Source of the DNA: Siphonodentalium dalli
Taxonomy: Eukaryota; Mollusca; Scaphopoda; Gadilida; Siphonodentaliidae
Assembly: GCA_032622095.1 (NCBI GenBank)
Contig: CP136062.1
Location: forward strand, 135,694,960-135,758,959
DNA length: 64,000 nucleotides
Direction: 5' to 3'
The position numbers and the translations under genes were made by a program. Of this stretch, positions 12,315-25,400 are shown piece by piece. The notes beneath the pieces are model-generated. The model did not search any database. It saw only the letters and a list, made by a program, of their open reading frames with translations, and was not told the origin of the DNA. The number at the start of each line of letters is the position of its first letter. The first letter of the stretch is position 1.

Positions 12315-13458
12315 ATGAGTTCTGAAAAATGGTCATGTGAATACTGTACCTATAAGAACTTCCAAGCATCTAACAAGTGTACCCTGTGTCGAGCTGCACG
12401 ACCTAGAAATGTCATCAATGACACCAGAAATGATGACCAGGACATCTATAAGATGGCTGCCCAAATGTCAAATGGTTCTCCACGAAGTGATTCAGCGAGT
12501 CCGAGCAGGGGACCTAATGACAGTAGTGGACGCTGGGCTTGTCCCATGTGTACCTTCCTTAACGCACCGAGAGCCGTCAGATGCATTCAATGTTTGAATG
12601 TCAGAAAAAAGTCATCGCCGGCATCGACACCATCGCCCCAAGAAACTTATAAGCAGCCACTTTCAGTGAATGTCAACTTATGTGATAGTCAAAGTTCAAG
12701 CCAAAATTCCAGTATAAAATCATCACCAAACTCACCAGAGGCAGCTAAATCACCTAGTAATAACGAAATAAACAAAGCGGTCGCGGCGTTTGCCAAATCA
12801 GCATTGAAATGGATCTGTAAAGGTTGCACATATGAAAACTGGCCAAGAAGCCAGAAATGTATCATTTGCGGTCAGTCTCGAAGTCTGAAATCTTCTATGG
12901 AGAACATTTGTGAAGCAAGTGGATCCACCGAAAGAAAGAGAAGAGAACGTAGCTCTCCTCCTTGCAGGAGCCCAGACTCTGATTCTCAGGAAGGTGCCAC
13001 TGCTTCCAGTATTACAATGGAAGAAAGACAGAGAGCTGATGAAAGGAAATTGAAGGTTTTGAAACGAAAATTGAAAGACAGGGATTGGTTGTTTTTGAAT
13101 GCCTGTGTTGGGGTTGTCGATGGCGACCCAAGAGCTGTTGAGCCTTATCTCTCAGCTGGAGGCGACCCCAGACGACAGCTAACCCAAGATGAGATAACTC
13201 TACTAAATAGACCAGGTGCTTTCAAGGTCGGGTACGCTCTAGTTCATCTTGCTTTACGATTCAAGAGAGATGACATCCTGGCAGCATTGCTGACTGTCAA
13301 TGATGTGGCATCGAAAGCCGTGAAGCGGATCCCAGCCCACACTAGTCCAAACATAGCATCAGAGATACGCCGAGAGATTTCTACGTCAGTACGGCAACGA
13401 AAAGGAGAGTTCTCATGCTACTATCTCACAGACTTAGTCACTTTCTCATTCCCTTCAG
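12315..13458 (+). CDS. ZRANB1: ZRANB1 coding exon 1 (NZF1-3, AnkUBD)
   Basis: Encodes residues 1-381 plus the first base of codon 382. It holds all three NZF fingers and the ankyrin-like domain. The two linkers are rich in Ser/Pro (residues about 50-72 and 98-150). It ends at TTCAG|GTTGG. Reading past this donor gives 406 codons, but the last 25 are intronic. Confidence 0.95.
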
Positions 13459-16400
13459 GTTGGTATAAACGACTCAAAATTCCATACCTCAAATTAAAAC
13501 TACATGTAGTTATTGATTGCTTTAGCCAAGGATAAAAAAAATCATCAATAAATGGTGGTACATGACATACACATATACAAACTACATGCAATGTTTTTAT
13601 ATGTTTCGGGGTGGGGGGGGGGGGGGTGAATTATTCAAGTGATACAGATTATTGCTGCAGAAAAAATAATAACTATTCTTTTTTCCACAACAATATCTAA
13701 AGAGTGTTGGTTATTTGATTAAACCTTATATGGTAATAAAAAATATTATTTGTGCAGAAATTTGAAAACTTCTAATGAATACATAGATTATTTAATGCAC
13801 ATTTCAACCTATTTTAATCATAACAAAAGCAAGAAATTACTCATTTTAATTTGTGGCCTGAACATTATGATTCACTTACGAATCATTTATTGGAAGGCCC
13901 CACATAGTGATCAGACTCTTGAAAAAGGAATCTCTAATTTTTCAGATTTAATCACTTCTTTAGAAATTGTATTCAAAATTTGATTTCAATATCAAGGAAT
14001 TCCCATTAACAATTGTTTATTTAAACATACATAATTGTATTGTCTAGTTATTCTACAACATTTCATTGATCTGAGAAATTAACATCCGATAAGTTAAAGA
14101 CATTAAACAGTGTTCTTTAATTTTACTTTGTTTTATTTGTTATTTGAGAAAAAATTGAAAAGTTTGCTAACGTAAAAAAACATCTTCTGGGTGGGGATGT
14201 CAATTAACATGTTGAGTGCTGCTAGCCATTCAATAGCATGTAAAAAGTCTGAGATAACTCACAGTTGGCAGTCAACTCAACATGTTAAAAGCCGATGGGA
14301 AATGAACAACCACAAATAATCTTTTCTTTGCCCTCGAACATTAAGATTTATCTTGATTTATAAGAATTGTTTTTCTTTTTGGTTCTAGATATTTTAGACT
14401 TTCCCAGATCCATACAAGCCCAGCTTTTGGATGAAGTATTAGATAAAGATGTTCAGAATGGTATGTTTCAGTAGGCATATGTTTGCCTGTCCTATTATAG
14501 ATGATATTAGTGAAATAGAACTTCTCATTTGCTTTTGAGGATGGTTAAATTGAATCTAACAAATATTATGTTGTATTATCTTCCATCTCGAGATCCTAAA
14601 ATCAATGTTAAGCTAAGAAACTAAACCAGTTGGTAATTTGGTTCAAAAAGTCTTTAAATATTGTGTCTTACATTTGCATAGTGAGGTCCCCAGAGGGTGA
14701 ACTTAGTGATGCTATCCTGCACAGTGGGCTAACATCACCAAATTTACCCTCTGGGGATCTCATTCTGCTTAGGCCTCTTCTGGGAAATACTAGTATCTAT
14801 AGTCTCAAATTAACATTGTTTTTAGTTACTTTTTCTCTTTCTATATCCCCTAATATGCAGGAGAATTGAGGAGATAAAATGCATATTAATCGAGGTGATG
14901 AATGTGTGAACAACTGAACATCACCAACTTCAACTGGGGAACATTGATCTGATGCTAAATCTCCCATATCAGTTGAGGCCTGAGCAGAATAAGGTTCCAA
15001 GAGGGTGAATTTGGTGATGATAGCCCGCCGTGTGGGATAGCGTCTGGGGACCTTATTCTGCAAATGTCAGACATACTATTTCAAGGCTGAGCATATAGTA
15101 GATTGAATTTGGCAAATCCACTGTTTAAATGTGTTTATAGTGACTTTATAGTGGTATACTTTGGAGCGAATTTTTAAGTAAATAGAATTACCTCTTTGTA
15201 GACAGAAAAGGACCTTTTTTTCCTCCACTCCCCTTTTCCGTGAACTTCACAAAGTAATTAGTAATAAAGAAAGCCTATTTTTTCAAAATGCTATTTCAAT
15301 GAGTTTTCTTGAAAATATTCCGCTGTTGTATGTCATGATATCTCTCATCCCAAGTTACGTATTCACAATTTGGAGTTTCAACTGAGCCATTTATGCTAAG
15401 GATTATAAAATATATGTCATATTCCAAATTTTTGCAGAAATACTGATTAATAACTATCTTTGAATACCATAATTAATTGATCCTTTATAGATGCCTCATT
15501 TAATTTGTTCAATGATTTCCTCACAGAGCTTGAAGAAGAGTTGATAATCAATTGGAGCATGGAGATCAGTGAACGACTCGGTACGAGATTATATGCTTTG
15601 TGGAACAGAACAGCTGGCGACTGTCTCCTCGATTCCGTTCTACAGTCAACATGGGGTGTCTTCGACATTGATAACTTCCTGAGGTCAACTCTTGCTGATT
15701 GTCTCAATGAAGGTGCTATGGCGTAAGTGTAATTGTCTGTAAGGCCACAATAATAAATTTGCCAGATTTTCATCAAAAGTTTTTTCAAAAGGTGGTGAAT
15801 TTCATTTATTATTATCAGTCTGACAGTCAGAGTGAGTGACATCATGAGGTCATATTATTTATCCACACAGTACTTAGAAAATAGCATGCTCATGCTATCA
15901 GTATTGCTGTTCGCCACCGTTTATCTACCGATATTCTACATAGCTTTTGGGGGCACATTAATTTCCGCACTGTCAAGCTAACAACCTAGCATTTCAATAG
16001 GGCCTGCGAATTACTGATTTTCATTCGAATATCAAATAGTTGGAAAATATCAAATCAAATTGAATATCCCAATTATATTTTATGGATGTATTCTTGATTG
16101 ATTTTTTCAAAATCCATATTCGTCTTTGTAAAATTTATCACTAAAGTTATCCAATAGGCACGCATTGATTACCTACTTTTGAGAAATTTGGAAGTATACT
16201 AATGGGTTGATAAATTTCAATGCTTTTGGGGCACATTAATTTCCGCACTGTCAAGCTAACAACCTAGCATTTCAATAGGACCCTCCGAATCACTTATTTT
16301 CATTCGAATCGAATCTCAAATAGTTGGAAAATATCAAATCAAATTGAATATCCCAATTATTTTTTATGGATGTATTCTTGAATGATTTTTTAAAATCCAT

Positions 16401-19400
16401 ATCTGTCTTTGTAAAATTTATCACTAAAGTAATCCAATAGGCGCGCATTGATTACTGTAAATACCTACTTTTGAGAAATTTGGAAGTATACTAATGGGTT
16501 GATAATTTTCAATTAGCTTCTTTGGCTTTAAATAAAGGAATAATCTTGCTACTTTCAATTTTTGGGTAACCACGCCTGTCGCAAATGATAAGTTTATAAT
16601 ATATCATAGGGGTTCAGAAACCTCATCAACTCTTAATTGATCAAAACATTCAAAGAATCCGAACCAGGAATAAGTCGGCTTTGTTGAGCAATGAGCATAG
16701 AAAAATAGAGAGGGGAGGCTATCCTACCACTAATATTAATGAGCATTATGTCCCAGAAACATCGATGTCTCATCTTATTTCAACTACGTGAACTTTTGTT
16801 TACATTGATCAAACGATGGAGTATGTCAATTGCCGGAGCTAAATTAAGAAATGAAACCCAGACGGAATGTTCGAGAAGTGGATTGAAATATAAGTACATC
16901 CTGCTTGTACCTTCAAGTAGTGCTTTATTTTCTAAGATTGTTCTAAAATTGGGCGCTCCTCTACCACTCTCTAACTGTGACTTTAGTACCCATACCATGG
17001 TTGAGAACACATGTTGTATGATGAAACTAGTAAACACGAGAATGGAGACATCGCTAGGCCCAATTCAAAATTTTCCCTACATATCATAATATTTTCCAAA
17101 TGTGATTTAAATGCTATAGAAACTGAGGTTCATTTCTTATTACAATGAACCATTTCTAAACTCTCTCTGGCACCAGCTAAATATTAATGACCAGCTGACC
17201 TGGTTGCTCCGCAACTAAGACCCTACCTGTGAATTCTTTGTTCACAATGACCATGAAGGCAATCTACTTTTCCTCCCATGCCGCTAAATGCATTATGTTT
17301 TATTTCCATATTCATATGTGGAAAATTCACCATCAATATTTTTATTATTCCAATCTCTGTGAACACAGTTCTTCCAGTTGGGTCTTTCTTATAGGTTAAT
17401 AAATCTTTTAAATTTTCATAATGTTGCTTCTATTTTTTGCATGATTTGAGTTGGAATAATTATTTCAAGGGCATTTCTATTATTCATCGAAATGAATCGA
17501 ACAAAGGGGAAATATAAATTTGAAGTGTTCAACATTGCAGGTTTGAAACTGCTTATATCTGACATACTAATGTAATGAATTTTATATGATAACTCTGAGC
17601 CATTTTAAATTTAGTCAGTGTGATAATTAATAATATCAAGATTATTGTTATCATGTCGGAAACTGAATATGTCATTTGTGTAAATGTTTTTTGTTACAGC
17701 TTTTATCCACGATGGAAGGAGTATGAATCAATGCAAGCTGAAATGCTACAGTTCACTCTGGATGAATGTCAGTGGCATCACGATTGGGCTGTTTTACTGA
17801 GTCTTGCTAGTCAACCAGGTAATGAGATAATTGTTAGTGTTTGGGCTGTTTTGCTGAGTCTAGCTAGTCGACGGGGCTAGCATTACTAAAATCACCATCT
17901 GGGGAACTCATTCTGCTTAGGCCTCATCTTCTGGGAAATACCAAGTCTCAAATTAACATTGTTATTAGTTACTTTTTCCCTTCTGTTCATTTTTTATATC
18001 CCCTAGATTTGCCGAAAATAAAATGCATATTAATCGAGGTTACTTCAACTGGTGAACTTCAATCTGATCATAGGTCTCCCATAGCAGTTGAGGCCTAAGC
18101 AGAATGAGGTCCCTAGAGAGTGAATTTGGTGATGCTATGCTGCCGTGAAGGATTGTGTCACTAAATTCTTGATTGGGTCTATCTTGTTAACTAGGTTATC
18201 ACATAAATATTCATATCATAATGATTGGGCTGTTTTATTAAGGCTAGCTACAGCCAGGTAATCAGATAAATGTGAGTGGCAATCATTACTGAGTTTATTT
18301 ATTTAACCAATCAGAACCACTTGTAGTCCAAGTCTGCTCGTAAACCAGCTAAGATATTGGGATAGCGAGATGCTATTTTATACTTGCAAAGGCATTTTAA
18401 AGCGGCTTTACACCCAGACCTGGTTGTGGGATTTGATGTCTATTTTACTTGATTTTACCCAACAAATCAATACATGATGCTATATATATCGGAAAGTGTG
18501 ACATCTCATAATGATGTATAATAATCTAACTTTCATGTTAAATTAAGCATAGAATATTCTGGTTTATTAGGATTAACAACGATTTGTTTAATTTTAAACT
18601 GAGAGCCGAAGTGTCCTGAAGACACTCAGCATAGTTCAGAGTTTGTTTCAGCCGATAAGAATTTCAGCTTGCTGACAAAAACAAGATGGCGGCACCCATG
18701 TTTAATCGGATGTTGGCTGTGTTTGTAATGTTTCAAATTATCGGAGCATAATAAATGTCCGAAATCTATTTAAGTTTTTAGATTTAGATATTTACTATTT
18801 ACTATATTTATTTATTGGCAACCATATGATACACAAAATTACGGTTATATATGTACAATGGAAAATTCTTCATCCTGTGCGTGGTGCGAATATTTTCACC
18901 GGAAACTGCCGATGTCACTTCGTGAGGTCAATTAAAATCGCAGATATATAAAACTCATTAAAACTTCTTCTTCTCTGGAACCACCTGACTGACTAATTTG
19001 ACATTTGGTGTGCAGGGTCCATGGATAGTTGGGATTCAAATATATTTAATTGGGGTTGGCCAGTAACAAAAATGGGGCGTGTCAGGTTAGAACTTTCCAA
19101 CAGTTGGGGAAAGGTTGGTAGGTAGGGATCGGGCTATGCACTATTAAGGGGAGGTCAGGGGTGTGCAGTTTAAAATATCAAGGTGGACGCCCCACCCCCA
19201 CACTCAACAGAGACTGTCTAGCTACATCCCTGTTTAGAACTTCTTGTTTTAAAGTGATTTTGTGGTCTTCAAAGTCCCTGTCTTCTCAGTCTTTACAATC
19301 AGGTAAATGACTCCACAGTCATTGACTATCTTGTTGATTTGGGCCTTTTGTGTGCATATCATTGACTATCTTGTTGATTTGGACCTTTTGTGTGCATATG

Positions 19401-22400
19401 TTTGACCCTCTTGTTCTACGACATTATCTAGAGTCTAGACTCTATATTGTTGAAAACAAGGTCTCACTTTAAATTTGTATTTCCAAGTTCTTCCTTGGAA
19501 AAAATGCATATTTTCACCCTCGCCACATATTACTGCCATGTTGTCTACCTCGGAAAAGTTTCCTAGATATATATATCTTTTCTGATCAAACATCATTTTG
19601 GAAACACGTTTAGTCACCCCTCTGCAACTAGATCCTTATCACAATGTCTGTTTTTTAGTCATTGACCTAATGCATATAACAGTCTCTGAACTATTGCTGA
19701 AAACAATGTTTCACTAAATTAATGTTAATTCCAGGTTCTTCCTTGGAGCAAATGCATATTTTCACCCTCGCCCACATATTACGCAGACCCATCATAGTGT
19801 ATGGTGTGAAGTATGTTAAGAGCTTCCGAGGTGAAACCATTGGATATGCAAGATTTCAAGGTTAGTATGTCATGCTGGCATCAGACATTGAATGGCTAGT
19901 AAAGATGTGGTATCTCTTTCCTGGCTTTTCTGTATAGATTCAGGGGTATAAAAATATATCTCTGGACAGCTACAGTAATGCTCTAAATAATCGACCTCTT
20001 AACCACAGCAGAATTATGGGTAACTTTTCAGGATTTAGTTGGAAATATGGCTTGTTGCCATTCATCGGAAAGCTCTCCCCGAGAGCTTTCCGATGAATGG
20101 CAACAAGCCATATTTCCCCGAGAGCTTTCCGATGAATGGCAACAAGCCATATTTCCGACTAAATCCTGAAAAGTTACCCATAATTCTGCTATGGTTAAGA
20201 GATCGATTAATTAGAGCATTACTGTACATTGGCGGCATATATGGAGATTTGATACATGGATTTAAATTTTTAATTTGAGCATCACTATAAACCTGGAACA
20301 GTCTTTTAGTTCAAATTAGGTGGTCTTGCAATTTAAGCTTTGCTGTTACAGTAGAACCTCTCTATACTGGACAACTTTTGGACTGGCCCATCTGTTCGGT
20401 TGAGGGAGGTGTTCGATTCACAGAAAATCATGCTACCATCGGAATATATTGCTGCTGTTACAAAGAGTGATCAAGACAGAAACATTTTAATTATTGATTA
20501 ATTAAACTTTATTGAATAAATTATGATATAAAATATAAATAACAATAGATAAAATATGGTATAATAAGATATAATACATGTATAGATAAGACATGAAACA
20601 TGGCAATGATCAATTTTACATTGATTCACAGTTTTTTTAAATGTGGCTGATGGTAGTTTTGCTTATCCTATACTTGAAGCTGAACTCTTTTGTATGTCAG
20701 CTTTGGTGTAGGCTGAATATCTCTTCTGTTTAAATTTCTGGTCTAATTTCAACTACGTTCGCTGTCATTTTAGTGTTTAGTTTGGACAGTGATGGTGAAA
20801 ATAGTCCAACTCAGGACAATAACTGGTTATAAAAAGGCTGTATATCCTTACAAATGAATCAAAACATATTTCTCTGCCTTCTCATTTGCTTCAATTATCT
20901 GAAAAGCCCTGCAGATGTAGAAGAATGGACCATTCTACTGGAGATGAAGAATAGTCCATTCTGTTATATTTTCTTGTAACTGAATGGGAAATTCCATTCA
21001 CTAATCAATGAGTTAAACTGTAAATTTATTTTGCAGGTGTCTATCTTCCAATACTATGGGAGCAGAGCTTCTGCTGGAAAAACCCAATCACATTGGGTTA
21101 CACCCGAGGCCATTTTTCTGCCTTAGTGCCCATGGAAACTGACTGTGATATAACTATTGGTGCTGGCGCCCACCCAGAGAGTAACGATGAATGTCAGATG
21201 ACGTATCTTCCTTTAATAGACAGTGAAAACAAACTCCTGCCAATCCATTTCCTCACAGGGTCTGAGGTACCCAACTTTTCCTTCTAATAAATATTGTTCA
21301 AATTAATGGGTAGTTTTTATATAGCATTTAACCTGTTTTTGATCGATGCCGAGTCTGATGCGTTCTGCCATTTTACAGGTACTTCATTAGAGCGGTGAAA
21401 TTCACATGCACATCCACAACCCTTGACGCCAACTTACGCTCGCTCACCCAACAATCCAGGTGCCTATATCATGTCCAGGCATCACAAAGCAAGCACAATA
21501 TGAGTTGCCTTGGTATAAACATATTTATTCCAATCATTATAACATATTTAAACATTTGACAAACATTTTACAGTAAAATAGAATACAGATGATCGATTGA
21601 TTGGAAAGGGGATTAAACAACAAGCCCAAGGGCTTTTATTAAGTTTGCTCCCTTGATAAGTTTCCTTGCTGAAGGCTCACAACTTGGCATGAGAATTGAA
21701 CAGCGAATAACTCATATCACTGTTTTAACAGCGCTACTAGCCAGACACTAGCCACTAGACTACCGAGTTCCCTTAACCCTTCCATGACTGGAGCTTCCTG
21801 AAATTTTGCAAAAACCCTGTGCCAATGCATTTTCATGTACACACGAGTCTACCATTGGGAGCCTCGCATTTATAAGAGAATACATTGGCCTTACAATATT
21901 TGTCTTGATCTTGTAAGCCAATGCATTCTCTCACATATGGGAAGCTCCCTATGGGAGATTCGCATATATAAGAGAATGCACTGGCACAGAATTTTAATGT
22001 TGCCCCTGCGCCGCTCCCATCATGAAAGGGTTAAGACAAAGCTTGAGCTCAGTCTGTCCAAGTTTCCTTCAAATTAAACCAGCTAGAGAAACCGTTAGGG
22101 ATCAATAGTGATTTATGTCGAAGTACGAATGCCTTACTCTTCTATAGGCAATTTGGACCCAGATCCAGTGGTGGGATTTTACATCAATTTTAATCGACTT
22201 TATCATACAAATTAATACAAAATACTATTTATTTCGGAAAAAATGATCTTACGGTCATAATGATGTATTATAATCTAACATTTATGTTAAATTATGCACA
22301 GAAATGCTGTGTAATTAGGAATAACTCACGTTTAATCTGTGTTTGTTTATGCTCAGATAAGACCCGAACTGTTACAAAGTCACAAGGTCAAATGAGTTTG

Positions 22401-25400
22401 TATTCTTGTGAAATTATGTAAACATTGTGATAAAATTATTTATCACATTAAATTACTAGTTTCAGTTGACGATTCTTGTAGAGTTCAGAACAAATATAAT
22501 TTTTTCTATAGAATAAACTGGGTTACTATCACAATTGTGACATTTTATTACCGTCATTTGGTGATTTTATATGAGAGCGGTACTTTACACTTACACTGCT
22601 ATAGAAGAGTAAGCAAGTCTGCAAATAGTCTGTCTGTCATTTGATTTGATTCGATATACTCCCGATGATTCAATTTGATTTGATGTTAAAATATTAATCG
22701 TTGATGCTATTAAACTATCCAGTTGGCAGTTTATTTCTCACAATGTTATTCAATGTGATAACTGCATCAGTGCATTCCCAATTCTCAGTTATAGCGAGCA
22801 TCATTGCAGGCATAGCACAATACAATATTCGTACAGTCAATTTTGTCAAGTGTTATGTGGGAAAATCTCGAGTTTGGTCATAAATATTTCTAATAAAGTA
22901 TCAACTGATTCAAGTACCCTAAGGCTTAATATCCTACTCGTTATAGAATTAGAAATATAAGTTATAAATCAATAGGAAACATAATGCATTTCTGCGAGTA
23001 GCCGAGCACTGCCCACATACATGTAACCTTCAACTTAAAATGGCCGAACTGAAATTACTAATACTTGTATTGTATTGAATTTGCACACTGATCATCACCA
23101 GTCCAGTGTTCACACTGGACCGAAAAAAACTTTAGCCAAAAGTTTAGCCAAATGAAAATTTGATTAGCCAAATGAAAAAAACTTTAGCCAAATGTTTTTT
23201 GGCCAAATTAAAAAAAACTTTGGCCAAATTAAATCATCTTTTTCTGGTCGGTTCACAATTGATGACTAAAACGTAAAATCTAACAGACACAGGTAAAATA
23301 CACAATAATTTAAATAATTTTTATGAACTGAATTTTTATGAAAAATGAGTATTTTTATATATATCATTTATTAAAAATTTATTAATCTTTATGTGAAAGA
23401 GTGATTTGGGGGGGGGGGGGGGGGGGGGTAACCCGGGATTGTCCTTCTTAATGTTATTATTTTTTTGTTTTATATAAATATTTTTTTTTAAATCATTAAA
23501 TATTTATCCTTGCGAAAATATCTAAGTGACATCTGGAAACTAATAACTTAATATTGTTACGCCATTATCAAATTACAATCTGTCATAAAAGCATGCATAT
23601 TATTTTGACTGTATCGGTATTGACGACAAATAGCCACAAAATATCTGTCGTGATTCACATTTGGCTGATTAAGCTATTGTCTTACACTTGGTGCTCATAA
23701 ACCTCGACCGTCATAAATACAATGTCATCATAAACATGCATTGTGCGGGAGTCCCGTGAGTGACCAGACAGACAATGGGGGATTAGGGGATTAAATGTAA
23801 AATAATAACCTTTTGCTGTTTCGTGCAGAGTGACGTAATCTTTCTCCAGATTAAAACAGCCTGTTACGAACAAATTGCTTATATACCAGCGTCAATGCAC
23901 ACTTGATAAAATATTGCTTTCTTCACATTGTCATGATTCAACCACGGTCGGTTTAATGTCCATGCGTCTTTTAATGTCCGTCTTGTGAAAACTAAAGATG
24001 ATTGCATATCACTGTGTGATCGCTTGGTTGATAGAGTTGTCGATCGGGTTTCCCTTTGTACTGTCCGCGATCGGGTTTCCCTTTGTACAGTCGGCAATAT
24101 ATTCCCACTTTCGATATTTTCGGACTAGATTGTTCATATCACAGAATTGAAAACCCACTTGCCAAAATTTATGTTAGATTTGGAAATAAAAATATGTTTA
24201 CTGTACACTAATTGTTAGAGCTTACCTTTTGCTGTTACGGAACGATATTTCATAAGTACGAAAATAATGAAATACTTTCGTCACCTAACTTCGTCTTGAA
24301 TGTCGATCTATTGAGCGCTTTTATTAATTAGCTTTCTGACTCCATGCTTTCAGTCTCCATTTGGGGTAAAAAAAAGTTTAGCCAAATGAAAGTTTTATTA
24401 GCCAAATTCAAAAAACATTAGCCATTGGCTAATTTGGCTACCGACAGCGTGAACACTGCACCAGTCCCAGCTCCCAATCATAATAAACCCTCTTTGTAGA
24501 TACAACACAACTTTAACGGCTTTAGCCAGCAATGTATTGATGATGTGCTACCACTATGTAGTACGTATTAACATTCAATTGGTTGGTTACGGTATGGATT
24601 ATTTGACTAATATTTTTTTCTGGCGAGATAATCTTACATGGTGAAAATCATTGAATCGATGTTTAATTACAATAACATTGTTTCATATCGGAATTAGTAA
24701 TCGGAATCAGGTTTGATAAGATTCAATTCGAAAATTTTATTCGATGTCATTTGGCCTATTCGATTCGAGCGCAAACTGCCAATTTGCCAGGTCTCTATGG
24801 GCTAGCATCACCAAATTTACCCTCTGGGAACCTCATTCTGCTCAGGCCTCAACTGCTATGGGAGACCTAGGATCAGATTGAAGTTCCGTTGTTGAAGTTG
24901 GTGATGTTCACCCATTAGTCACCTTGATTAATCATTTTATCTTTTGCAAATTAGGGCATATAGAAACTTCCCAGAAAGGAAAAATTAACTAAAAACAATG
25001 TTCATTGAGACTAGATATTTCCCAGAAGATGAGGACTAAATGAGAATTTGGAGATGCTAGCCAGCTGTGTGGGGTAGGTTCACTAAATTCACCCTCTGGG
25101 TACCTCATTCTGCAAATGACAGACTCACTATTTGCAGGCTTGAGAGTAAGGCAACTGTATTTCGATGTAAACCAGTATTATCCTTACCGATTTCACTAGC
25201 TGGTTTACATCGAAGGAAACTTGGACTTGAGCTGACTCTGGGCTTACTCTAAACTGAGAGTCATCTGTTGAACATTTATAGAAATAAATATTCAAAAGTC
25301 GACCATTTTAAATTGTTTAATTTGTATGACAGATGTCATTAGAAACTATAAATATCAACAAATATATCAACACCAAAGACTCATCGGTCAAGAAAATAAC

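Noticed and set aside
16739..17089. 116-codon ORF in ZRANB1 intron 3
   Set aside because: No recognised domain, overlapped by an equally open opposite-strand ORF, and not needed to complete ZRANB1.
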